NCBI RefSeq assembly: GCF_000293885.2
Contig: NZ_CP010945.1
Coordinates: 5,538,001 to 5,602,000, forward strand
Source of the DNA: Pseudomonas fluorescens NCIMB 11764
Lineage (GTDB): Bacteria > Pseudomonadota > Gammaproteobacteria > Pseudomonadales > Pseudomonadaceae
Reading direction: 5' to 3'
Length of the DNA stretch: 64,000 nt
Shown here: one piece after another, positions 53,238 through 59,987 of the stretch
Layout of the letters: the number at the start of each line of letters is the position of its first letter
Position numbering within the stretch: the first letter of the stretch is position 1
The notes under the pieces: model-generated
The model's database searches: none
Told to the model about the DNA's origin: nothing
What the model saw: the letters and a program-made list of their open reading frames with translations, nothing else
Position numbers and translations under genes: made by a program

Positions 53238-53923
53238 GGCTGAGCGAACTGGCAGAACTTGCCGGTGAGCCATTGCAGGCCTATCGACTGGTCAATTCCA
53301 AGTTCCCGCCGGTGGCGTTGTTTGATGATGTCGCCGACGCCGACGAGTTCGAGGTGCTGTATCAGATACAGGAACTCACCAACCCCAGGTTGAAAAATGA
53401 AGTGGGTCGCCTTGAGCTGATTCGCCGCAGTGAAATCCCGTTCGGTATTCCAGGCTGCTCTTACGCCACAGCACCATTCACCCACGTCAACCCCGCGGGT
53501 TCGCGGTTCAGCGATGGCCGTTTCGGGGTGCTGTACCTGGCGGACACACTGGAAACGGCATTGGCCGAAGTGAAGCATCACCAGAGTCTGTACTGGTCGA
53601 ACGTGCCGGGCCTGAACTATGAGCGGTTCGTTTTCCGGGGGTTGTCCTGCTCTTTTGTGGATGCAGGGATGAAGGATGCGACGTCCATTGCGATGACCGA
53701 CCCTGTTTATGATCCGGACGATTACACGCATTCCCGGCATTTGGGGAAGTTGGTCAAAGAGGCGGGTTGTCCCGGGCTTCGTTACAACTCAGTGCGAATG
53801 CACGGCAGTCATTGCTGGGCACTGATGACGCCGAAGCCGGTTTTATCGGTTGTTCAGGCGGCGCATTACGAGATGATCTGGAATGGGCAGGTGACGAGTG
53901 TCAGTCAGATCAGTGAAGCATGA
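53231..53923 (+). CDS. RES domain toxin (NAD+-degrading)
   Basis: 230 residues. The RES fold shows AYRLVNSKFPP near the start, NPAGSRFSDGRFGVLYLADT, then LETALAE (the conserved R...Y...E catalytic set), and a C-terminal G-L-R-Y-N-S-V-R segment. Characterised RES toxins consume NAD+ with phosphate or by ADP-ribosyl transfer. Paired with the Xre antitoxin upstream. Followed by a strong terminator. Confidence 0.92.
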   Translation: MVRLSELAELAGEPLQAYRLVNSKFPPVALFDDVADADEFEVLYQIQELTNPRLKNEVGRLELIRRSEIPFGIPGCSYATAPFTHVNPAGSRFSDGRFGVLYLADTLETALAEVKHHQSLYWSNVPGLNYERFVFRGLSCSFVDAGMKDATSIAMTDPVYDPDDYTHSRHLGKLVKEAGCPGLRYNSVRMHGSHCWALMTPKPVLSVVQAAHYEMIWNGQVTSVSQISEA

Positions 53924-53942
53924 CGGCGTAATGCGGGAATGA

Positions 53943-53975
53943 AAACGGGCGCCTTGATAGGCGCCCGTTTTTTTT
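53943..53975. terminator. Rho-independent terminator between RES and tli copy 1
   Basis: AAACGGGCGCC, loop TTGATA, GGCGCCCGTTT and a T tract. It works strongly for the plus-strand RES gene and weakly for the minus-strand lipoprotein gene. From 53949 rightwards it is part of a duplicated block (see 56061). Confidence 0.88.
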
Positions 53976-54032
53976 GTGCGGTGATGATTACCAGCTGCCG
54001 TAGGGGATGCCGAATTGTTCGACGTAGCGTTT
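53949..54032. repeat. Duplication block L (84 bp), partner 56061-56144
   Basis: These 84 bp, from inside the terminator hairpin to codon positions near the lipoprotein C-terminus, recur exactly at 56061-56144. Beyond them the two lipoprotein genes diverge clearly. This is one anchor of the roughly 2.1-kb tandem duplication. Confidence 0.85.
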
Positions 54033-54644
54033 CGCCTTTTCACTGACTGGATAGGCGTACTGCCCCTGACTTTTTCCTTGGTCTGGGCCCAACGGTTCTA
54101 TTTCTGCTTGAGCATGAGCGACCTTGATTGCCTTCATACATTTGTCCGCGACCCACACCTGAACGACGCCCCCCGGCGCTACACCGACATACACCAGCGC
54201 GACATTGCCTGCTGGTTCATCCGGCGTTGAAGGACAAGGCTCATTCAGCGTATCGCGCATGATTTGTCGGGCTTGCTCTGGAATGTCGACCCAGGCGCGG
54301 TACGTTTGTGGCTCCACGATGGACTGCCAACGGACGAAGATTCGTTTCGGTAAGTCTGCACCGACAACTTCGCGAATCCCCCCCGTAATCTCACCCCACC
54401 CTCTTGCGGACTCCGTACCATTTTCTGGCTCGCCCCCCGCTGCCGTACCGCCACCCGTGCGACGGAACAATTTGCCGTTAACGTCTTCGACCGCACTGTC
54501 TTCAACCCAGGCTTTCATGTAATACGGTTCGTTGAAACTGAGGCTCCACCATTTTCTGGTGAGCTCCGTTTCGGGCGTTGCGAGATTTGTGGCCTGGCAG
54601 CCAGAAACCAGTAACAGTCCTACAAGCAATCCCAACAAACGCAT
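53988..54644 (-). CDS. DUF2931-like lipoprotein, probable immunity protein (copy 1)
   Basis: 218 residues with lipoprotein signal MRLLGLLVGLLLVSGC. The mature part includes WWSLSFNEPYYMKAWVEDSA, DLPKRIFVRWQSIVEPQTYR and the C-terminal RYVEQFGIPYGSW. It is a clear paralogue of 56100-56756. Periplasmic lipoproteins of this sort sit next to Tle-type phospholipase effectors and neutralise them; that role is inferred from the neighbour. Its ATG overlaps the truncated effector's stop (TAATG), so the pair is coupled. Confidence 0.85.
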   Translation of the reverse strand: MRLLGLLVGLLLVSGCQATNLATPETELTRKWWSLSFNEPYYMKAWVEDSAVEDVNGKLFRRTGGGTAAGGEPENGTESARGWGEITGGIREVVGADLPKRIFVRWQSIVEPQTYRAWVDIPEQARQIMRDTLNEPCPSTPDEPAGNVALVYVGVAPGGVVQVWVADKCMKAIKVAHAQAEIEPLGPDQGKSQGQYAYPVSEKAKRYVEQFGIPYGSW

Positions 54645-56176
54645 TAAAATGTTCTCCAGCTTGAATCCGGTACATGAGGGTGACGTACGCGCACACCACT
54701 TTCGGTCGGTGCATTCGTGTAGCGGAGATTCACCCCGCGCTCACGAGTCGATCCCACTGGATTGCTCCAATTGGCAGACATATGGATGTAGCGCAATCTG
54801 AGCAGTTTCTCCTCCGCAGGCATAACCTGGTAATTGCCCCCGAGGAACCTGTCGCAGAGTGGTTGAAGCTCTGATGGAACGGAATACTGAGAGGTTTTCG
54901 GAACATCCTTGAACTGCACCCCCTTCTCCTTGGCCAGTTTATGCATCAAGTGCAGATACACCACTGACAGCTTCCCACTAACCGGACGCTTGAGTTGCAA
55001 ACCTGCGTACACCCGCACCTGCCTGAACCCGGATGTCTGCTCTTCCCTCGACAATGAACTCGGTTTCGGAGTCACGATTTCCAGCATTGCTTCTGGCCAG
55101 CCATTGGCGACCCAACTCGCTTTCTGCTGCTGGGCATCACGATAAATCGAAGTGGTTTGAATGTCGGTTCCCTGTCGCACCGTCATGGCCTGCATTGGGC
55201 TGACCAGTACGCACTCTTCCACTTCCTCTCGATAACCTCCACCGATATCCGAATGCACACCGGGAACGGGTATTTCCGTATGCGCGGGAATGACTGTGCT
55301 TAACGCAAAGTTGGCCCGATGCTCGTCCCGCGCAGTCAATTGAATGACATCGGTAAAGTACTTGCGGTCAAGGTACAGTTTGATCCCCGGTGCTACCGGA
55401 CTTTGGATGTTACCTATGTTTGTGACCCCCGCGACCGAGGGCACGGTATCGAACAGGCCGATGAACCCCATGATGATTTCGCTGTTGTACCGGGCATCGA
55501 AACTGGAGCTGAACCCCTTGGGGTTGCTGCGGAGCACTTCGCCCAGAGGCCCTAGTTTGCAACGTACGATTTCATTGGCGAAATGTCGGGCAGCGGCGGC
55601 GCCTCGACTGAACCCGAAGGTGTCGAATGTGAGCGATGTAATCTCACCGTCAGGATTGCGATCGATTGCTTCCTTGATCAGTGCTTTCATGGCGACAAAC
55701 GCTTTTTGTACCTTCCCCGCTACGCCTGCGTCTCCTCGCCCGGTCGCCGCGGCACCCATGCTGTCTTCAGCGCCCGCATCGGTGCCGATCCCGTCTACGT
55801 AGAGACTGCGCTGTACGAGTTTGGATGACGCATCGTTTCCGGCTACTTCCGCTGTCGGATAGAGCTCATACAGCTTGAAAACATTACTCACATCATTCCC
55901 ATAACTCCCCTCCGGATCCGCCATATACGGCTTGCAGCTCGCATCGACGTCTTCCGGGCGAATCGGGTGATGGGCGCCGCACAATAATCCTGACGCAGAG
56001 TTACCCGCATTGTTCAGCGTTCCGTCAAAGAACACGCCAATGCGCAACGCAACTCTGAATGCGCCTTGATAGGCGCCCGTTTTTTTTGTGCGGTGATGAT
56101 TACCAGCTGCCGTAGGGGATGCCGAATTGTTCGACGTAGCGTTTGGACTCGTCGGACAACGGGTAATAGTTGCCAC
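54644..56176 (-). CDS. N-terminally truncated DUF2235 (Tle1-like) lipase, orphan effector copy
   Basis: The native sequence begins at about base 56058 (RVALRIGVFFDGTLNN) and keeps the whole catalytic core: GxSxG in TFGFSRGAAAARHF, and VHSDIGGGY. Roughly the first 43 residues of the intact copy (56756-58306) are missing. They are replaced by 39 residues read out of frame through the end of the second lipoprotein gene and its broken terminator, opening with a GTG at 56176 that has GGAAAATCC upstream. It may be silent or make an undelivered toxin. Followed directly by its own lipoprotein gene. Confidence 0.82.
   Translation of the reverse strand: MATITRCPTSPNATSNNSASPTAAGNHHRTKKTGAYQGAFRVALRIGVFFDGTLNNAGNSASGLLCGAHHPIRPEDVDASCKPYMADPEGSYGNDVSNVFKLYELYPTAEVAGNDASSKLVQRSLYVDGIGTDAGAEDSMGAAATGRGDAGVAGKVQKAFVAMKALIKEAIDRNPDGEITSLTFDTFGFSRGAAAARHFANEIVRCKLGPLGEVLRSNPKGFSSSFDARYNSEIIMGFIGLFDTVPSVAGVTNIGNIQSPVAPGIKLYLDRKYFTDVIQLTARDEHRANFALSTVIPAHTEIPVPGVHSDIGGGYREEVEECVLVSPMQAMTVRQGTDIQTTSIYRDAQQQKASWVANGWPEAMLEIVTPKPSSLSREEQTSGFRQVRVYAGLQLKRPVSGKLSVVYLHLMHKLAKEKGVQFKDVPKTSQYSVPSELQPLCDRFLGGNYQVMPAEEKLLRLRYIHMSANWSNPVGSTRERGVNLRYTNAPTESGVRVRHPHVPDSSWRTF
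55892..56058. repeat. Duplication block R (167 bp), partner 58010-58176
   Basis: An exact 167-bp match between the truncated and intact effector genes, covering residues around RVALRIGVFFDGTLNN. Immediately left of it the genes differ at many positions. The abrupt right edge at 56058 is the duplication junction. Confidence 0.85.
56061..56144. repeat. Duplication block L, second copy, with broken terminator
   Basis: Exact repeat of 53949-54032. The left arm of the terminator hairpin is cut at the junction, so on the minus strand only a 5-bp stem without a T tract remains. Transcripts from the intact module could therefore run into the truncated module. Confidence 0.8.
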
Positions 56177-56756
56177 CGGATTTTCCGAGGTGGGGTCCCA
56201 AGGGTTCTATTTCTGCTTGGGCACGAGCAACCTTGACTGACTTCAAGCATTTATCAGTCACCCACACCTGTACGATGCCGCCGGGGGCAAGTCCGAGGTA
56301 AACCATGGTTATGTAGTTGGCTGGCTCGTCGGGCGTCGCCGGGCATCGCTCATTGACCGAGGCGTGCATGATCTGCCGTGCTTCTTCGGGTATATCGACC
56401 CACCCACGATAGGTCTTCGACTCGACAACCGACTGCCATCGGACAAAGATGCGTTTCGGTAGATCTGCTCCAACTACGCCACGGATGCCGCTGCTTATAT
56501 ATTTACTCCAGCCACGAGCTGCTTCGGTACCGTCCTCGGAGTCATGGCTACCTGCTGTGCCTCCACCCGTTCGATTAAACCGCTTGCCGTTGATGTCTTC
56601 TACGGCAGAGTCTTCCACCCATACCTTCATGTAGGCGGGCTCAACGAAGCTGAGGCTCCACCATTGATCTTTAGGGTCGTTTTCGCTGGAAAGTGGGTCG
56701 GCTGCCTGACATCCGGCTACAAAAAACGCGCCCAGTAATATTAGGATCGAGCGCAT
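56100..56756 (-). CDS. DUF2931-like lipoprotein, probable immunity protein (copy 2)
   Basis: 218 residues; signal MRSILILLGAFFVAGC, then WWSLSFVEPAYMKVWVEDSA, DLPKRIFVRWQSVVESKTYR and the same terminal RYVEQFGIPYGSW as copy 1. Directly downstream of the intact effector, with its ATG overlapping that gene's stop (TAATG). Expected to protect the periplasm from the cognate lipase; the diverged middle of copies 1 and 2 suggests each matches its own partner. Confidence 0.86.
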   Translation of the reverse strand: MRSILILLGAFFVAGCQAADPLSSENDPKDQWWSLSFVEPAYMKVWVEDSAVEDINGKRFNRTGGGTAGSHDSEDGTEAARGWSKYISSGIRGVVGADLPKRIFVRWQSVVESKTYRGWVDIPEEARQIMHASVNERCPATPDEPANYITMVYLGLAPGGIVQVWVTDKCLKSVKVARAQAEIEPLGPHLGKSGGNYYPLSDESKRYVEQFGIPYGSW

Positions 56757-58306
56757 TAAAACGTTCTCCAGTTAGAGTCAGATACATGAGGATGTCGCAC
56801 CCGAATGCCATCGTCAGTGGGTGCATTGGTGTAACGAACAGTCACGCCGCGTTCGCGGCTAGCGCCAATAGGATTATTCCAATTGGCAGAAGTATGAATG
56901 TATTTGAGTTTCAATAGCTTTTCTTCACCGGGATCAAGTTGGTAATTCCCGGCGAGGATCTTGGCGCAAATTGGTTGAAGCTCAGAAGGTAAACTGTACG
57001 CGGGATCGTTCTCATCAAGCGCTTCAAACTGAACGCCGTTCTCTTTAGCCAATTTGTACATCAAGCGTAAATACACCAACGATAGTTTGCCGCTGACTGC
57101 GCGCTTGAGTTGCACTCCTGCATACACCCGTAGTTCCTTTGGTCCTAACCTCCGCTGCTCATTGTCATGTGCCAATGTTGGCTTTGGAGTGATCACATCC
57201 AGCATCGTCTCAGGCCAACCGTCGGCGACCATTTTTGCTTTTTTCTGTATTGCATCCCGGTAGATGGATGTAGTTTTGACATCGGTACCATTGGGGACCG
57301 TGAGTGCCTGCATAGGGCTGACCAGCACGCACTCCTCCACTTCCTCACGGTAACCACCGCCAATATCGGAGTGCACCCCTGGTACCGGGATTTCAGTATG
57401 CGCAGGAATCACTGTGCTCAACGCAAAATTGGCACGGCGTTCGTCACGGGCGGTAATTTGAACGACATCGGTAAAGTATTTGCGGTCCAGGTAAAGCTTG
57501 ATTCCAGGAGCGACTGGACTCTGGATATTCCCAAGATTGGTGAATCCCGCGACAGAAGGAACAGTATCAAACAGACCGATGAAGCCCATCAGAATTTCGC
57601 TGTTGTACTGACCTGTAAAGCTGGCGCTAAAACCATTGGGACTGCTACGCAACACCTCTCCCAGTGGCCCCTGCTGGCAGCGCACGACCTCATTTGCAAA
57701 ATGCCTGGCCGCCGCAGCTCCTCGACTGAAACCAAACGTATCGAAGGTTAGCGAAGTGATTTCACCGCAGGGGTTTTGATCGACGACTTGTTTGATCAGG
57801 ACTTTCAGCCGAGAAAATGCGTTTTGGACCTTACTCGCGACACCCGTTTCACCCCGTCCGGTGGCGGCATTACCAAAGCTGTCTTTGCTCCCGCTTTCCG
57901 TACCGATGCCGTCGATGTACAGACTTCGCAACGCCAGTGTAGGCGTGCCTTCCCCCTTCACATCTTTGTTGGCTGGGTACAGTTCATACAGTCTGAAAAC
58001 ATTACTCAAATCATTCCCATAACTCCCCTCCGGATCCGCCATATACGGCTTGCAGCTCGCATCGACGTCTTCCGGGCGAATCGGGTGATGGGCGCCGCAC
58101 AATAATCCTGACGCAGAGTTACCCGCATTGTTCAGCGTTCCGTCAAAGAACACGCCAATGCGCAACGCAACTCTGACTTTTTCCTTCGCCGTCGCCGGTG
58201 CCTTGCCGTATTTCTCATACTCGGCCCAGCGCTTGGCGTGGATGTCGACGGGTTTGGCTTCGTCGTAGCGGAAGTTTTTCGGGGGGTTGGGTACGTATCC
58301 ACTCAT
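56756..58306 (-). CDS. DUF2235 Tle1-like lipase, probable type VI secretion effector
   Basis: 516 residues from ATG 58306 (MSGYVPNPPKNFRYDEAKP), which has AGGTGATCAAGGA upstream; the frame is open 37 codons further. Domain DUF2235 shows IGVFFDGTLNNAGNSASG, the nucleophile serine in TFGFSRGAAAARHF (Ser near residue 194), and the catalytic region PGVHSDIGGGYREEVEE. Relatives are phospholipases injected by type VI secretion. No VgrG, PAAR or other secretion gene is visible in the window. Paired with the lipoprotein at 56100. Confidence 0.88.
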   Translation of the reverse strand: MSGYVPNPPKNFRYDEAKPVDIHAKRWAEYEKYGKAPATAKEKVRVALRIGVFFDGTLNNAGNSASGLLCGAHHPIRPEDVDASCKPYMADPEGSYGNDLSNVFRLYELYPANKDVKGEGTPTLALRSLYIDGIGTESGSKDSFGNAATGRGETGVASKVQNAFSRLKVLIKQVVDQNPCGEITSLTFDTFGFSRGAAAARHFANEVVRCQQGPLGEVLRSSPNGFSASFTGQYNSEILMGFIGLFDTVPSVAGFTNLGNIQSPVAPGIKLYLDRKYFTDVVQITARDERRANFALSTVIPAHTEIPVPGVHSDIGGGYREEVEECVLVSPMQALTVPNGTDVKTTSIYRDAIQKKAKMVADGWPETMLDVITPKPTLAHDNEQRRLGPKELRVYAGVQLKRAVSGKLSLVYLRLMYKLAKENGVQFEALDENDPAYSLPSELQPICAKILAGNYQLDPGEEKLLKLKYIHTSANWNNPIGASRERGVTVRYTNAPTDDGIRVRHPHVSDSNWRTF

Positions 58307-58435
58307 TCCTTGATCACCTGGCTCCTTGGTGCAACGGGCGCTGAGGGTGCCACTGTGGATCCAATCAAGCAACGCGTAGCCAGGTGCCATCACTCGGACG
58401 ACATGGGCCTCGTCCATCTATTGGTTTCGTCAATG

Positions 58436-58524
58436 GTCACCATTAATTCAATGAAGTTCTCTTAAAAATTCTGCGGCGTAACATCGCCTCCATACCAAAC
58501 AACTACACCCCGGAGCACACACTC
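58436..58524 (+). promoter_or_regulatory. Conserved leader of the 13-residue repeat gene A
   Basis: About 89 bp nearly identical to 62624-62712 upstream of gene B, including TCAATGAAGTTCTC, GCGGCGTAACATC and CAACTACACCCCGGAGCACA. It contains the ribosome site GGAG and, by position, the promoter (TAACAT as a possible -10). Confidence 0.65.
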
Positions 58525-58965
58525 ATGAAACGCCAAATCCTTCTCAGCATCGCTTTCTCGGTTTTTGCAGTTAACGCTTTCGCCGCTTCTTCTGCTCACC
58601 CGGTTGTCGCTGAAGGCGGCTCGGATCGTCTGATTGAAAGCCGTGTGGCTGAGGGTGGTTCGGATCGTCTGATCGAAAACCGCGTCGCCGAAGGAGGTTC
58701 CGACCGCCTGATCGAAAACCGCGTTGCCGAAGGTGGTTCCGACCGCCTGATCGAAAACCGCGTCGCCGAAGGTGGTTCCGACCGCCTGATCGAAAACCGC
58801 GTCGCCGAAGGTGGTTCCGACCGCCTGATCGAAAACCGCGTTGCCGAAGGTGGTTCTGACCGTCTGATCGAAAACCGCGTTGCCGAAGGTGGTTCCGACC
58901 GCCTGATCGAAAACCGCGTCGCCGAAGGTGGTTCCGACCGCCTGATCGAAAGCCGCGCTGTATGA
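58525..58965 (+). CDS. Secreted tandem-repeat protein A, nine 13-residue repeats
   Basis: 146 residues: a Sec signal peptide (MKRQILLSIAFSVFAVNAFA), a short S-S-A-H-P-V linker, nine copies of V-A-E-G-G-S-D-R-L-I-E-N-R (first and last with E-S-R) and the end A-V. Nothing else is present. Repeats differ in DNA only at silent positions. No enzymatic domain or family is recognised. The uninterrupted frame on the opposite strand is a shadow of the repeats. Has a paralogue at 62713 with ten repeats. Possible roles are a structural periplasmic protein, a repeat ligand or a precursor of a 13-residue peptide; none is supported beyond sequence. Confidence 0.85.
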   Translation: MKRQILLSIAFSVFAVNAFAASSAHPVVAEGGSDRLIESRVAEGGSDRLIENRVAEGGSDRLIENRVAEGGSDRLIENRVAEGGSDRLIENRVAEGGSDRLIENRVAEGGSDRLIENRVAEGGSDRLIENRVAEGGSDRLIESRAV

Positions 58966-58992
58966 ATGAATAGCCTTAACGCAGTACTCGAC

Positions 58993-59023
58993 AAAAAGCC
59001 CGGCCTGATCAGCCGGGCTTTTT
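58993..59023 (+). terminator. Rho-independent terminator of repeat gene A
   Basis: AAAAAGCCCGGC, loop CTGATCA, GCCGGGCTTTTT. The same hairpin, with a different loop, ends gene B. Confidence 0.9.
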
Positions 59024-59393
59024 CTTGCTCAAAATAAATGAATGTCCTTCATTGAGGTGAAGCCGCAACACGCCTCTCGCGTATCGCGCCAGCCCGATCT
59101 TGATGCCGACCAGGATGGGCCCGGCGCGCTGCGACGTTAACGATAACGCCTGCTGAATGAACGCGCTGTGAACCTCCATCGCTGGCAAGCCAGCTCCCAC
59201 AGCGGATTTTTAGCGAGCATGACATGGGTGTTCACCGCCGATGACCTACTGTCGTCCGGTTGATTCGGGCTGGTGCCCACACATTCTTTCTCGGAGAAGT
59301 GCGAACCTTCAGATACTGTTCGTCTGCCGAGCCGAATTCGCCACCGGGTCACTGGTCACACCGGAATCAGCGTCAACCGCTCCGGAGATTCCC
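59024..59393. other. Gene-free interval containing a REP-like element
   Basis: 370 bp without a credible gene. At 59176-59202 lies CATCGCTGGCAAGCCAGCTC continuing CCACAG, the sequence of a widespread Pseudomonas REP-type palindrome (GCTGGC-AA-GCCAGC). The right part holds the promoter of the cupin gene. Confidence 0.65.
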
Positions 59394-59945
59394 ATGGCAC
59401 GTTCGCATTCCCTCCCCGCCCCCGCGCAACCCCTGTTGCTCGAAGCCAACGACTGGGTGCCCAACAATCCGCGCCTGCCGCTACTCATTTACCCCAAGGC
59501 CATTGCCGTCCAGGGCAACGATCCGGCGGCGCTGTTCGAGAAAACGTTCAAGGCCAATGGCTGGCCACCGCAATGGCGTTACGGGGTCTACGACTTTCAC
59601 CACTATCACACCGAAGGCCATGAAGTGCTTGGCATCGCCAGCGGTCATGCGCGTTTGATGCTGGGCGGTCCGGACGGTCATGTACTGGAAGTCAGTGCGG
59701 GTGATGTGGTGCTGCTGCCAGCGGGCACGGGCCACTGCAACCTGGGTTCAAGCGACGATTTTCTGGTAGTCGGTGCCTACCCGCCCGGGCAGCACGCCGA
59801 TATTTGCCGCGAGGCACCGAGTGCCGAGCAACAGGCAAGCATCAACACGCTGCCGTTTCCCGAGCGCGATCCGGTGCAGGGCGAGGATGGTGCGGTCGGC
59901 CAGCATTGGGTCAGCCAGCATTGGGTCAGCCAGCATCAGCCATGA
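59394..59945 (+). CDS. Cupin-domain protein with C-terminal short repeat
   Basis: 183 residues from ATG 59394 (CGGAGATTCCC upstream). The single cupin has RYGVYDFHHYHTEGHEVLGI with the metal-ligand pattern H-x-H...E, and GDVVLLPAGTGHCNLGSSDD as the second motif. The C-terminus ends in tandem W-V-S-Q-H units arising from a 15-bp DNA repeat (about 59903-59938). It resembles YjlB-type cupins of unknown substrate. Convergent with the MHS transporter, 42 bp between. Confidence 0.85.
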   Translation: MARSHSLPAPAQPLLLEANDWVPNNPRLPLLIYPKAIAVQGNDPAALFEKTFKANGWPPQWRYGVYDFHHYHTEGHEVLGIASGHARLMLGGPDGHVLEVSAGDVVLLPAGTGHCNLGSSDDFLVVGAYPPGQHADICREAPSAEQQASINTLPFPERDPVQGEDGAVGQHWVSQHWVSQHQP

Positions 59946-59987
59946 CAACCTCGCCCTCTCCCCCGCGAGAGAGGGCGAACGCCAGCC

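Noticed and set aside
58596..58994. Open frame on the minus strand through repeat gene A (and 62784-63257 through gene B)
   Set aside because: It is a by-product of the 39-bp repeats; it lacks a ribosome site and signal peptide, while the plus strand has both plus a conserved leader and terminator.
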